A DNA stretch of 64,000 nt from Janibacter sp. DB-40 (GTDB lineage Bacteria; Actinomycetota; Actinomycetes; Actinomycetales; Dermatophilaceae), in contig NZ_CP120360.1 in NCBI RefSeq assembly GCF_029510815.1, positions 2,542,001 through 2,606,000 on the forward strand. The letters run 5' to 3'. The notes beneath the pieces were generated by a model. It was not told the DNA's origin. It did no database searches and saw only the letters and a program-made list of their open reading frames with translations. A program made the translations under genes and the position numbers. The first letter of the stretch is position 1; each line of letters begins with the position of its first letter. Shown here piece by piece: positions 33,851-42,258 of this stretch.

Positions 33851-34096
33851 TCAGCGCCCGAGAGCAGCCCGCAACCGCCCTTCGTCCACGCGCCAGTAGT
33901 CGTGCTGGCGCCCGTCGACGAAGGTCACCGGGATCTCCTCCGTGTACCGGGCGAAGGCCGGGTCGGAGTCGAGGTGGACCTCCTCGAAGGAGTCCCCGGT
34001 CTCCGCGACGACCCGCTCGATGACCGAGCGGGCCTCCTCGCACAGGTGGCAGCCGGGCTTGCCGATCATCACCACGCGAGACGTCGGGAGTGGCAC
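33851..34096 (-). CDS. Glutaredoxin-family protein
   Basis: A thioredoxin-fold protein of 81 residues. Redox motif KPGCHLCEEA (CxxC) near residues 14-18, cis-proline in EIPVTFVDG. GTG 34096 is preceded by AGGAGG four bases upstream; internal GTG or ATG codons ten residues later would still keep the CxxC. It matches the small glutaredoxin-like protein (Rv0508 class) that precedes hemA in mycobacteria, again beside the hem genes. Partner unknown. Confidence 0.85.
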   Translation of the reverse strand: MPLPTSRVVMIGKPGCHLCEEARSVIERVVAETGDSFEEVHLDSDPAFARYTEEIPVTFVDGRQHDYWRVDEGRLRAALGR

Positions 34097-34104
34097 GGGT
34101 CCTC

Positions 34105-35562
34105 CTAGAAGAAGACGGAGCGGCGGGTGACCAGGACGGAGTAGAGCGTCTGCTGGATCGTCTCGCGCACCTGGTCGGTCAGCTCGAAGACGAGCATGGG
34201 GTCGTCCGCCGCAGCCGGCCCCAGCGAGGCGGTGTCGACGGGCTCGCCGAACTCGATGATCCACTTGCTCGGGAGCGGCACCAGACCCAGCGGCCCGAGC
34301 AGGGGGAAGAACGGCGTGATCGGCGCGTACGGCGCCCCGAGGAGGCGGGCCACCGTCTTCATGTTGCCGATCATCGGGTAGACCTCCTCGGCACCGACGA
34401 CCGAGCACGGGATGATCGGCACCTCGGAGCGGATCGCCGCGGAGACGAAGCCGCCCCGGCCGAAGCGCTGCAGCTTGTACCGCTCACGGAAGGGCTTGCC
34501 GACGCCCTTGAACCCCTCGGGCCACACGCCCACGAGCTCGCCGCCACGCAGCAGCCGCTCGGCGTCGGCGTTGGAGGCCAGGGTCGCGCCGGTCTTGCGG
34601 GCGAAGTCACCGACGACGGGCAGCTGGAAGACCAGGTCCGCACCGAGCATCCGCAGGGAGCGGGCGCGCGGGTGGGCGTCGTGGATCGCGAGCTGGGTGA
34701 TGACCGAGTCGAGCGCGATCGTGCCCGAGTGGTTCGAGACGAGCAGCGCACCGCCCTCGTCCGGGATGTTCTCGATCCCGCGCACCTCCACGCGGAACCA
34801 CTTGTCCTTCAGCAGGCGCAGGACCGGGAAGACCGTGTGGGTCGTGAAGTCCTCGTCGTAGCCGAAGTCGTCGACGTCGTAGTCACCGCGCACCCGGCGC
34901 TGCAGGAACTCGAGCGTGTCGGCGAAACGCCGCTCCCAGTCCTCCCCCGCTGCCGCACCCGCGGCCTGACCGATCGTCCGGGAGGTCAGCTGACCCGCCG
35001 ACAGCAGCACGGAGAGCAGCTCGGCCAGCCCCGGCACGATGGCCTGGCCGGCGTCCGGCGTCCCGCTGGTCCCGCGCTCGTGGGCGCCGGTGGACGCCGT
35101 CGGTGCGGCGGACACGGGCCGGGCGGCGGTCGAGGTGGAGCGCCGGGCCGGCGGCTTGCGCCGGCCCGTCGAGCCGGGCGTCGTGGAACGCTGGGCCGCG
35201 GGAGGGGACCCGTCGGGCCCGGACACGACGCGCAACGCGGGCTTGCGGGAGGCGGCCTTCGCCCCCTTCGTCCCGGTTGTTGGTGGGGTCGCGGTGGGCG
35301 ACGAGGCGCCGATCAGGGGTGTGCTGCGCCTGCGGGCGCGCTCGCCACCGGCGCGGTCGGCCGCGGCGGCCACGGCGCTGGGTCGTGGCGTCGCCTTCTT
35401 CTTCGTCGAGGACGTCTTCTTCGCGGAGGTCTTCTTCGCCGGTGCGGGCCGGGTCGGCGACGTGCGCGCCGTCGTCGAGGTGGTGGTCTTCCTCGCGGAC
35501 TTCGTGGCGGGGGCGGAGGACGTCGCCTTCTTCGCGGTCGACCGTCGGGTGCTGTCGGCCAT
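34105..35562 (-). CDS. Lysophospholipid acyltransferase-like protein with long basic N-terminus
   Basis: A 485-residue protein. Residues about 1-165 are disordered and rich in Ala, Ser, Thr, Lys and Arg with repeated KKT/AKK units. The C-terminal half (about 235-480) is a PlsC-like acyltransferase: VSNHSGTIALD as the catalytic His...Asp block with six residues between them rather than the usual four, GVWPEGFKG in place of PEGTR, and PIIPCSVVG. This spacing is shared, as far as I recall, by the mycobacterial Rv0502 group. No clear signal peptide. It overlaps the epimerase gene by one base (TGATG). Confidence 0.85.
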   Translation of the reverse strand: MADSTRRSTAKKATSSAPATKSARKTTTSTTARTSPTRPAPAKKTSAKKTSSTKKKATPRPSAVAAAADRAGGERARRRSTPLIGASSPTATPPTTGTKGAKAASRKPALRVVSGPDGSPPAAQRSTTPGSTGRRKPPARRSTSTAARPVSAAPTASTGAHERGTSGTPDAGQAIVPGLAELLSVLLSAGQLTSRTIGQAAGAAAGEDWERRFADTLEFLQRRVRGDYDVDDFGYDEDFTTHTVFPVLRLLKDKWFRVEVRGIENIPDEGGALLVSNHSGTIALDSVITQLAIHDAHPRARSLRMLGADLVFQLPVVGDFARKTGATLASNADAERLLRGGELVGVWPEGFKGVGKPFRERYKLQRFGRGGFVSAAIRSEVPIIPCSVVGAEEVYPMIGNMKTVARLLGAPYAPITPFFPLLGPLGLVPLPSKWIIEFGEPVDTASLGPAAADDPMLVFELTDQVRETIQQTLYSVLVTRRSVFF

Positions 35563-36614
35563 CACTTCTCGCTCTCGCTGGTGGGCGTCACCGCGCGCAT
35601 CGCGGTCTCGGCCGCCTGCACGGCAGTCCATCCGGGCTGGGCGAAGGGCAGGCGGTCCATGACCCGACCCTTCGTCGCCCGGGCAAAGTCCTCGTAGGCG
35701 GCACGCGTGGAGTACACCGGGTCGAAGCCGAGGTCCTCGCGCATCCGGGTGGTGTCCAGACCGCGGCCGAAGGTCATCATGTCCAGCTGGTCGGAGCCGA
35801 TGTCCACCAGCCCGAAGCGCTTGGCGAGGTCGGCGATCGCCCCGGTGGTCATCCGCGGCACGAGCACGTAGGGGCGACCGGCGATGTTCGCGGCCTGGCA
35901 GGCGGTGATGATCCCGTCACCGGCGATGTTGACCGGACCGAGCCCGCGTGCGTGCACGGCATGGGTCATCGCGGCGACGCAGTCGTCCTCGTGGACGAAC
36001 TGCAGCCGCGCGTCGTAGCCGAACGGGATCGGGATGACCGGCAGGGAGAAGTGGTCGGTGAAGGCGGTGCGGATCCGCGGACCGATGACGTTGGCGAAGC
36101 GCAGCGTCGTGATCTCCATGTCGGTGCGCCGCCGGGAGAGGCCACGGACGTAGCCCTCCACCTCGACGCTGTCGCGGGCCCAGCCGGAGCTGGGCATCTT
36201 CTTCGCCGACATGTCCTCGGTGAACATCGCGGGGTCGCGCGAGCTGGAGCCGTAGACGCCCGCCGTCGACTTCACGACGAGCTTGGTCACCGACTCGGCC
36301 CGCTGGCACGCAGCGAGCAGTTGCATCGTGCCGATGACGTTGATCTCCTTCTGCGTCGAGCGTCCGCCGCCGGCACGGGGGGTCGCGATGACGCCCATGT
36401 GCACGACCGTGTCGACGTCGTTGCCGGAGATGATCCTGCTGACCAGGGGGCTGCGGATGTCCGCGCGCATGAACTCGGCGCGCCCGATGCCGTGCCGCGG
36501 GGGGACGACGTCGACGCCGATGATGCGCTCGACGGTCTCGTCGCGGCTGAGGCGCCGGGCGAAGGCACCACCGAGGTGGCGGGAGACACCCACCACGAGC
36601 ACGGTCCTGGGCAC
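35562..36614 (-). CDS. NAD-dependent epimerase/dehydratase family protein
   Basis: A 350-residue extended short-chain dehydrogenase. The nucleotide motif is VLVVGVSRHLGGAFARRL (GxxxxxGG variant of GxxGxxG) at the N-terminus, then IIGVDVVPP and MRADIRSP. A VVKSTAGVYGSS strand precedes the region where the catalytic Tyr-Lys would be. The usual YxxxK is not obvious (GWARDSVEVEG at that place), so activity as a sugar epimerase is uncertain. It corresponds to the galE2 (Rv0501) position of mycobacteria, beside bS22 and the acyltransferase. Confidence 0.82.
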   Translation of the reverse strand: MPRTVLVVGVSRHLGGAFARRLSRDETVERIIGVDVVPPRHGIGRAEFMRADIRSPLVSRIISGNDVDTVVHMGVIATPRAGGGRSTQKEINVIGTMQLLAACQRAESVTKLVVKSTAGVYGSSSRDPAMFTEDMSAKKMPSSGWARDSVEVEGYVRGLSRRRTDMEITTLRFANVIGPRIRTAFTDHFSLPVIPIPFGYDARLQFVHEDDCVAAMTHAVHARGLGPVNIAGDGIITACQAANIAGRPYVLVPRMTTGAIADLAKRFGLVDIGSDQLDMMTFGRGLDTTRMREDLGFDPVYSTRAAYEDFARATKGRVMDRLPFAQPGWTAVQAAETAMRAVTPTSESEK

Positions 36615-36751
36615 GGAACACCTCCTGTCGGCAGCGGCGGGACGGCCGCACTGTCCGCAGCCTAACCAGCAGGGAGGCCTCTGGCACCGTGGACGGCCCC
36701 ATCGAGATGGGGATCACCCGTTCCCGGCGCGGGCCCCGCCCCGGGGACGGC

Positions 36752-36787
36752 GAAGGGGCCGCACCGGTCTCCGGTGCGGCCCCCTTC
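36752..36787 (-). terminator. Terminator downstream of bS22
   Basis: GAAGGGGCCGCACCGG (36752-36767), loop TCT, CCGGTGCGGCCCCCTTC (36771-36787) with one bulged C. It starts 9 bases after the bS22 stop. The gap to the epimerase start (36615-36751) holds further small hairpins, such as CCCCAT/ATGGGG at 36697-36712, but no gene. Confidence 0.8.
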
Positions 36788-36795
36788 ACGCTGGG

Positions 36796-36894
36796 TCACT
36801 TCTTGTTGCGACGCTGGTGGCGCGTCTTGCGCAGCAGCTTGCGGTGCTTCTTCTTCGCCATGCGCTTGCGTCGCTTCTTGATGACAGAACCCAT
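36796..36894 (-). CDS. Small ribosomal subunit protein bS22
   Basis: A 32-residue, extremely basic peptide that starts MGSVIKKRRKRMAKKKHR and ends RRNKK. It matches the mycobacterial bS22 protein (Rv0500B class, AURKAIP1/COX24 domain) that binds near helix 44 of 16S rRNA. ATG 36894; stop TGA at 36796-36798, followed by a strong terminator. The gene lies between the HTH gene and the epimerase gene as in mycobacteria. Confidence 0.93.
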   Translation of the reverse strand: MGSVIKKRRKRMAKKKHRKLLRKTRHQRRNKK

Positions 36895-37084
36895 GCGGTC
36901 TTCCTTCGTGTCGTCTTCGGGACTTCGGTGACGGCTCGAGCGATGCCGGCCCTGCGGCAGGCCCCACCGAATGCGAGTCAGACGGGAAGTCTAACGCCTC
37001 GCGGGCAGTGGCACGTACCCGCGTGCGGGATCCGCCCGACCACGGGCAACCGGCCGGTCCGTGCGTCGCGGGGCGGGACTGCGC

Positions 37085-37282
37085 TCAGGCCGTCTCGATG
37101 AAGGAGGTCTCGAGGTACGTGTGGACCGCGTCCTCGGGGACGCGGAAGCTGCGGCCGACGCGAACGGCCGGAAGATCGCCGTTGTGCACCATCCGGTACA
37201 CCGTCATCTTCGAGACCCGCATGATCGACGCGACCTCAGCCACGGTGAGGAAGCGCACCTCACCCAGAAGATCGTTCGACAT
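37085..37282 (-). CDS. Excisionase-type helix-turn-helix protein
   Basis: A 65-residue DNA-binding protein made up of one MerR/excisionase-like HTH: FLTVAEVASIMRVSKMTVYR, then VHNGDLPAVRVGRSFRVPED. ATG 37282 fits the family (Rv0500A class); the longer upstream frame crosses the promoter. Such proteins are nearly universal in actinomycetes beside bS22 and proC. Their target is not known to me. It is not phage-linked here despite the family name. Confidence 0.9.
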   Translation of the reverse strand: MSNDLLGEVRFLTVAEVASIMRVSKMTVYRMVHNGDLPAVRVGRSFRVPEDAVHTYLETSFIETA

Positions 37283-37357
37283 GACCACCTCGATCTCTGC
37301 AGGATCGCACCGCCGGCCGATCTGCCAGCAGTCCTCGACGAGCCCTTGCAGATGTCC

Positions 37358-37386
37358 ACCATAGATGCAGATGTGGCCACTGTGAA
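37358..37386 (-). promoter_or_regulatory. Promoter of the HTH-protein gene
   Basis: On the minus strand TTCACA (37381-37386) and TATGGT (37358-37363) are spaced by 17 bases, a good match to the housekeeping -35/-10 pattern. Transcription would start near 37350, giving a leader of about 70 bases. Confidence 0.6.
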
Positions 37387-37452
37387 GACAGAACATGAGG
37401 GCAATCACCGAAAGTCCATCCGACACGCCGCCCGGCGGGAGAAAATCGGGGT

Positions 37453-38643
37453 TCAGTCGAACCAGACGTCGAGGCCGTGCAGGGGGAAGACCGCCTCGCG
37501 GGCGGCCATGATCGCCCGGTCGACCCCGTGGTGGGGGTTGTACCCCATGGCCCACGGCTGCACCCAGATCGGCAGGTCCTTCTCCGGCAGGTCCCCCATC
37601 GTGGCCGGCCCCTGCTGCCCGGCGACGAGCTCACAGTGGTCACGCCACTCCTGCGGCACCTCGGTGGCCGCCGGCACGGGACGGTGGGCGGCGATCGCGG
37701 TGAGGTGGGCCCAGGCCCGGGGGACGGCGTTGGTGAGGTCGTAGCCACCCCCGCCGAGCGCCAACCACCGGCCCTCGGCGACCTCGTGGGCGAGGCGGTG
37801 GAGGTTCACGGCGGCCTGGCGCTGCGCGTCGAGCGAGATCGACATGTGCGCCAGGGGGTCGTCACGGTAGGTGTCGCACCCGTGCTGGGTGACCAGCACC
37901 TGCGGCTCGAAGGCGCGGACGAGCGGCATGGCGACCGAGGTGATGGCCCGCAACCACGGCCCGTCGACGACGCCGGGGGGCAGGGCGACGTTGACCGCGG
38001 TCCCCTCGGCGCCGACGCCTCCGGTGTCCGCCGGCCAGCCGGTGCCGGGGAAGAGCGTGCGACCGGACTCGTGCACCGAGATCGTGAGCACGCGGGGGTC
38101 GTCGTAGAACATCGCCTCGACACCGTCGCCGTGGTGGACGTCGACGTCGATGTAGGCGACCCGCTCCGCCCCGTTGTCGAGCAGCCACTGGATCGCGGCA
38201 CCGATGTCGTTGTAGATGCAGAAGCCGGCTGCCCTGGCCGGCATGGCGTGGTGCATGCCCCCGGTGAAGTTCACGCCGTGCTCGACCTCCCCGGTCCACA
38301 CCCGGCGCGCGGCCTCGACCGAGCCGGCGACGATGCGGGCGCTCGCCTCGTGGACGCCGGCGAAGGCGGGCACGTCCTCCGTCCCGATCCCCCACTGCCC
38401 GTCGGCGGTGTCCGGGTCGGCCGAGATCGCCTTCACGGCATCGATGTACTCGGGGTCGTGGACGGCGGACAGGACGTCGTCACCCGCGACGTCGACGTCG
38501 ACGACGTCGACGTGGTCGAAGACCCCGAGGGCTCGACAGAGACGCGCGGTGAGGTCCAGTCGCACCGGCGCCATCGGGTGGCCGACCCCGAAGTCGTACT
38601 TCGTGAAGTCCTCGCCCCAGATGGCGCACGCCTGTGTGCTCAT
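37453..38643 (-). CDS. acuC: AcuC-type histone-deacetylase-family protein
   Basis: A 396-residue zinc-dependent deacylase of the arginase/deacetylase fold. It has TGGMHHAMPARAAGFC with the paired histidines, YIDVDVHHGDGVEAMFY with metal-binding Asp and His, LTISVHESG, and a late LGGGGYD. In bacteria AcuC removes acetyl groups from proteins such as acetyl-CoA synthetase; the substrate here is not shown. ATG 38643 (MSTQACAIWG) is the family start. It is divergent from the TrkA gene, 64 bases away. Confidence 0.9.
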   Translation of the reverse strand: MSTQACAIWGEDFTKYDFGVGHPMAPVRLDLTARLCRALGVFDHVDVVDVDVAGDDVLSAVHDPEYIDAVKAISADPDTADGQWGIGTEDVPAFAGVHEASARIVAGSVEAARRVWTGEVEHGVNFTGGMHHAMPARAAGFCIYNDIGAAIQWLLDNGAERVAYIDVDVHHGDGVEAMFYDDPRVLTISVHESGRTLFPGTGWPADTGGVGAEGTAVNVALPPGVVDGPWLRAITSVAMPLVRAFEPQVLVTQHGCDTYRDDPLAHMSISLDAQRQAAVNLHRLAHEVAEGRWLALGGGGYDLTNAVPRAWAHLTAIAAHRPVPAATEVPQEWRDHCELVAGQQGPATMGDLPEKDLPIWVQPWAMGYNPHHGVDRAIMAAREAVFPLHGLDVWFD

Positions 38644-38707
38644 GCGAGTGACGGTACCCCGGCTAGGGTCGTGATCGGACGACGACCCGACGACCGGAGG
38701 AGAGCCC

Positions 38708-39376
38708 GTGGCCCGCACCCGACTGCACAACGAGGACGTGCTCGTGATCGGCCTGGGCCGCTTCGGCGGCGCCGTGGCCACCGAGCTGCACCGTCTCGGC
38801 AACCGCGTCACCGCGCTGGAGCTCGATCCGATGCTCGCGGAGACCTTTCTCGGCCGGGTCGGTCGGATCGTCCAGGGCGACGCGACCTCGGTCGCGATGA
38901 TCGAGGAGCTGAAGCCGCACACCTTCTCCGCGAGCGTGCTCGGGGTCGGCTCGTCCATCGAGGCCTCTGTGCTCGCGGCCGTCAACCTCATCGACAACGA
39001 GTCACCCAAGGTGTGGGCCAAGGCCGTCTCACCGGCGCACGCCCGCATCCTCAACCGCATCGGGGTCCACCACGTCCTCTCCCCCGAGATCGAGTCGGGC
39101 CAGCGGCTCGCGCACCTCATCGGCAGCCGCCTGATGGACTACATCGAGTTCGACGACGGCTTCGCCATCGTGAAGATGACACCGCCGCAGGAGGCCGTCG
39201 GGTTCACCCTCGAGCAGACCCAGATCCGGCAGAAGTACGGCGTGACGGTCGTCGGGGTGAAGTCGCCCGGCCAGGACTTCACCTACGCCAGGCCGGAGAC
39301 CAAGGTCCGCAGCGGCGACCTGATCATCGTCAGCGGCCCGACCTCGCTCATCGAGCGCATGGCCGCGCGCCCCTAG
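38708..39376 (+). CDS. TrkA/KtrA-family potassium channel regulatory subunit
   Basis: A 222-residue cytosolic regulator. The RCK-N Rossmann domain starts VLVIGLGRFGGAVATEL (about 10-26) with ALELDP as the nucleotide-binding acid; the RCK-C domain follows from about 140. It should gate a KtrB/TrkH-type channel, but no channel gene is in the window. GTG 38708 is preceded by GGAGGAGAG. Since DisA is encoded in the same window, c-di-AMP binding to the RCK-C domain is conceivable but untested. Confidence 0.88.
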   Translation: MARTRLHNEDVLVIGLGRFGGAVATELHRLGNRVTALELDPMLAETFLGRVGRIVQGDATSVAMIEELKPHTFSASVLGVGSSIEASVLAAVNLIDNESPKVWAKAVSPAHARILNRIGVHHVLSPEIESGQRLAHLIGSRLMDYIEFDDGFAIVKMTPPQEAVGFTLEQTQIRQKYGVTVVGVKSPGQDFTYARPETKVRSGDLIIVSGPTSLIERMAARP

Positions 39377-39386
39377 GTCCGTCGGG

Positions 39387-39902
39387 TCAGGCGCGGTCCT
39401 CGCCGAGGGCGAGCACGAGCGCGATCTCCTCCTCGGGGCCGCTCTCGCCGACGACGCGCATCGGGCGACGCTCATCGGTGGGGCGGAAGCCGAAGCTCGA
39501 GGCGAAGGCCACCGCGCGTCCGTTGTCGGAGCCGACCCAGTAGAACAGTCGGGCGAAGCCCTGCTCCTCGGCGATCGTGGCGCCCTGGCTCACCAAGTTC
39601 GCGGCGACCCCGGCGCCGCGCCACTTGGGGTTGACCCAGAGGCCGAAGAGCTGGCCGCCGTTCTCCGACTCGCTCTCCGTCGCGTCACCGAGGCTGGCGA
39701 CGCCCACGTACTCACCGTCGACCTCCGCGACGAGTCGCGCGCTGCGACGCATGCGCTTGCGCCAGAACTCCTCCGGCTGGTCGGCCTCGTCGTCGTGGTC
39801 GGCGACGAAGGCCTCGGGAGATTCCTGCAACGCTTCCAGCCGAAGGGTGCGGTAGATCTCCCACTCGTCCTCGGTCAGCGCGCGCACAGTGATCTCACTC
39901 AT
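39387..39902 (-). CDS. GNAT-family N-acetyltransferase
   Basis: A 171-residue acetyltransferase. The acetyl-CoA loop is NPKWRGAGVAANLV (about 95-108), with LFGLWV before it and FYWVGSDNGRAVAFASSFGF after it. It resembles the next gene (39967-40470) in its N-terminal layout and length, so the two look like old tandem copies. Substrate unknown. Confidence 0.87.
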   Translation of the reverse strand: MSEITVRALTEDEWEIYRTLRLEALQESPEAFVADHDDEADQPEEFWRKRMRRSARLVAEVDGEYVGVASLGDATESESENGGQLFGLWVNPKWRGAGVAANLVSQGATIAEEQGFARLFYWVGSDNGRAVAFASSFGFRPTDERRPMRVVGESGPEEEIALVLALGEDRA

Positions 39903-39966
39903 GGCTGCACTCTCTCATCCCCGAGGGCGGATTGTGGGGCCGGTCCCTCGGAATCGTGGTGACAGT

Positions 39967-40470
39967 TCATGCATTCTTCGCCTTCATGGTCGCGGAATCG
40001 CCGCTCGGGCGCCAGTGCATGGAGGCGCACCCCTCGGCGTCACCGGCTCCCCCGTCGAAGGCGAACCCCAGCCGGGTGTAGCAGGCCACGGCGCGCGGGT
40101 TGTCGAGCATGACGTGCATCCGGACGCGATCCGCACCCTCGGCGACGGCCCGGTCACGACATGCGTCGACGAGCGCGTCGGCAACGCCTGCGCCCCGGGC
40201 GTGCCCGGCGACCCACATCGCGACGATCTCCGGGTCCTCCTCGAGGTCCAGGCGCAGCAGCGTCGCCGTCCCGAGCGGCAGCCCGTCCTCGCGCTCGGCG
40301 AGGAAGACCGCCTGCCCGGTGCGCTGGCGCCAGGTCTCCTCCGTGAAGGCCGCCTCACGGGCGTAGGAGCTGCCGTACGCGCCGGGGGCATCCAGGAGCA
40401 TCGCCAGCCGCACCGCGCGCAGCACCTCCCAGTCCTCCTCGGTGAGGAGGCGGACCGAGCACCGGCTCAT
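39967..40470 (-). CDS. GNAT-family N-acetyltransferase
   Basis: A 167-residue paralogue of its neighbour: RLLTEEDWEVLRAVRLAML parallels RALTEDEWEIYRTLRLEAL. The acetyl-CoA loop is AGHARGAGVADALVDA, followed by LDNPRAVACYTRLGF. ATG 40470 overlaps the proC stop. Substrate unknown. Confidence 0.87.
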   Translation of the reverse strand: MSRCSVRLLTEEDWEVLRAVRLAMLLDAPGAYGSSYAREAAFTEETWRQRTGQAVFLAEREDGLPLGTATLLRLDLEEDPEIVAMWVAGHARGAGVADALVDACRDRAVAEGADRVRMHVMLDNPRAVACYTRLGFAFDGGAGDAEGCASMHWRPSGDSATMKAKNA

Positions 40471-41261
40471 CGGCCGGCGGACCGGTCCGCGCAGGCCTTC
40501 ACCGCGTCGGCCAGGGCATGGCGCATCCCGTGTGCCTCGAGCCGGGCGAGGGCGGCCGCCGTCGAGCCCCCGGGTGAGGTGACCTGGGTGCGCAGGATGG
40601 CCGGGTCCTCACCGGTCTCGGCGAGCATCGCGCCGGCCCCGCGCACGGCCTGGGTCGCCATCGCCAGCGCCTGCTGGCGCGTCAGGCCCTGGGCGACACC
40701 GGCGTCGACGAGTCCCTCGACGAAGAGGTAGACGTAAGCGGGAGCGGACCCGGACATCGCCGTCGCGGCGTCCTGCTGGGACTCCGGCAGCACGAGCGTG
40801 CGCCCGGTCGGTGCGAGCAGCTCGCGCACCCGGGTGACCTGCTCGTCGGTGACGTCGTCGGCCGGGCTGAGCACGGTCATGCCCTGACCCACCTTGGCCG
40901 GGGTGTTGGGCATCGCCCGGATGGCGGCCGTCCCCGCGGGCAGGTGGGCGGCCAGGTCGGCGAGGGAGACCCCGAGCGCCATGGAGACGACGATCGCGTC
41001 CGGACGAAGGGAGGGTGAGATCGCCTCGAGCAGGTCCGCCACGCCGTAGGGCTTGACGAGGACGAGGTGGACGTCCGCCCGACCGGCGGCCTCCGCCACG
41101 TCGACGACCTCCACCGTCGGGTGGTCTGCGTGCAGCTCACGCAGCTGGGCCACCCGCTCGGCGCTGCTCTCGACGGCGAGGACCTCCCCTTCGCCATCGT
41201 CCGCGAGCGCGTCGAGGACGGCCCCGCCCATCGACCCGACTCCGTAGATCGCCGTCGTCAT
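40467..41261 (-). CDS. proC: Pyrroline-5-carboxylate reductase
   Basis: NAD(P)H enzyme of 264 residues that makes the last step of proline synthesis. N-terminal AIYGVGSMGGAVLDAL binds the nucleotide; MPNTPAKVGQGMT and the catalytic region SGSAPAYVYLFVEGLVDAG are diagnostic, as is TSPGGSTAAAL. Its stop overlaps the GNAT start (ATGA). A proline-dehydrogenase-like gene lies 43 bases upstream on the same strand, so synthesis and a breakdown-type protein share one transcript. Confidence 0.95.
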   Translation of the reverse strand: MTTAIYGVGSMGGAVLDALADDGEGEVLAVESSAERVAQLRELHADHPTVEVVDVAEAAGRADVHLVLVKPYGVADLLEAISPSLRPDAIVVSMALGVSLADLAAHLPAGTAAIRAMPNTPAKVGQGMTVLSPADDVTDEQVTRVRELLAPTGRTLVLPESQQDAATAMSGSAPAYVYLFVEGLVDAGVAQGLTRQQALAMATQAVRGAGAMLAETGEDPAILRTQVTSPGGSTAAALARLEAHGMRHALADAVKACADRSAGR

Positions 41262-41304
41262 CCGTCGTGCTCCTCGTCGTGGGGGTGTGGGTGGTCCAGC
41301 CTAG

Positions 41305-42258
41305 TCAGCCGAGGCCGGTGAGGACCGCGGCGAGACGGCGCACACCGGAGGGCCGGCGGGCCAGGTCGTGCAGGTACTCGAGCCACTGCGGCCCGTAGGG
41401 CACGAGCACGCGTACGCGGTGCCCGGCGTCGGCCGTGCGCATCTGCAGGTCGGGCTGGGCCCCGAGGAAGAACTGATACTCCAGCCCCTCGGGGCCACGG
41501 CCGGACTGGTCGGCCAGACCGTCCGCGAGGTCGAGGAGGAGCGGTTCGTGCGTGCCCACGACGGTGTGCACGCCCGAGCCGAGGAGGTCGGCGAGGCAGC
41601 GGACGAAGGCCAGATCCGTCTCGTGGGGGTCCTGCCAGCTGACGTCGGCGGGCTCGCCCGCTCCCCCGCGCACGAGACGCACTCGGGTGCCCGAGGCCGC
41701 CAGGCGGGCCACATCGCCCTCGCTCCGGTGGCGCCGCGCGACGACCGATGCGGTCAGGCGCGGGTAGTGCGCACGCGTGGCCTCCACGAGGTCGAGGGTC
41801 GCCTCGGCGGCAGCGATCGGCCCCGAGCGCAGCGTGATGTCGACCCGGTGCGCGTCACCGGCGGCGCAGACCTCGGCGAGCGCCCGCGCGGCGCGGGCCG
41901 CGTCGGTGCCGATGCCCAGCTGCTCGGGCGCCAGGTAGATCTCGGAGCGGTAGTCGCCGCCGGAGGTGACCGGCGCGAGACGCTCGATCGCGGTGACCGC
42001 CTCGGCGACCGTCGCGTCGACCCCGGCGGCACCGTCGGCGGGCGGCAGGAGCGGGTGGAGGGCTGCCAGCCGGTTGGTGCGCCGCAGCCGCTGGGCCTCC
42101 GCGACGGCGTCGTCGGTGGCCTCACCGGCGACGAACCGTGCTCGTGCGGCGACGACGGGACGGGAGGCCGCGACCCGGTCACGGGTACCGGGCGCGAGCA
42201 GCGCGTCGAGGGTGCGTGCCCACAGTCGGTCGGTGCTCATCGTGCTCGCGGCGCTCAT
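41305..42258 (-). CDS. Proline-dehydrogenase-like protein, substrate arginines missing
   Basis: A 317-residue flavoprotein-like TIM barrel of the proline dehydrogenase family: GTRVRLVRGGAGEP corresponds to the RLVKGAY strand and HRVRVLVPYGPQWLEYL to the C-terminal strand. In the family the following helix reads Yxx-Arg-Arg, and the pair holds the proline carboxylate. Here it reads YLHDLARRP, so His-Asp replace them. The FAD fold may be kept while the substrate differs. The first ATG overlaps the lipid kinase stop (ATGA); a second ATG is six codons later. I would not assume it oxidizes proline. Confidence 0.75.
   Translation of the reverse strand: MSAASTMSTDRLWARTLDALLAPGTRDRVAASRPVVAARARFVAGEATDDAVAEAQRLRRTNRLAALHPLLPPADGAAGVDATVAEAVTAIERLAPVTSGGDYRSEIYLAPEQLGIGTDAARAARALAEVCAAGDAHRVDITLRSGPIAAAEATLDLVEATRAHYPRLTASVVARRHRSEGDVARLAASGTRVRLVRGGAGEPADVSWQDPHETDLAFVRCLADLLGSGVHTVVGTHEPLLLDLADGLADQSGRGPEGLEYQFFLGAQPDLQMRTADAGHRVRVLVPYGPQWLEYLHDLARRPSGVRRLAAVLTGLG

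Noticed and set aside
37085..37282. Phage excisionase marking an integrated element
   Set aside because: No integrase, attachment repeat or phage genes nearby, and the same HTH gene sits beside bS22 and proC in mycobacteria as a core gene.
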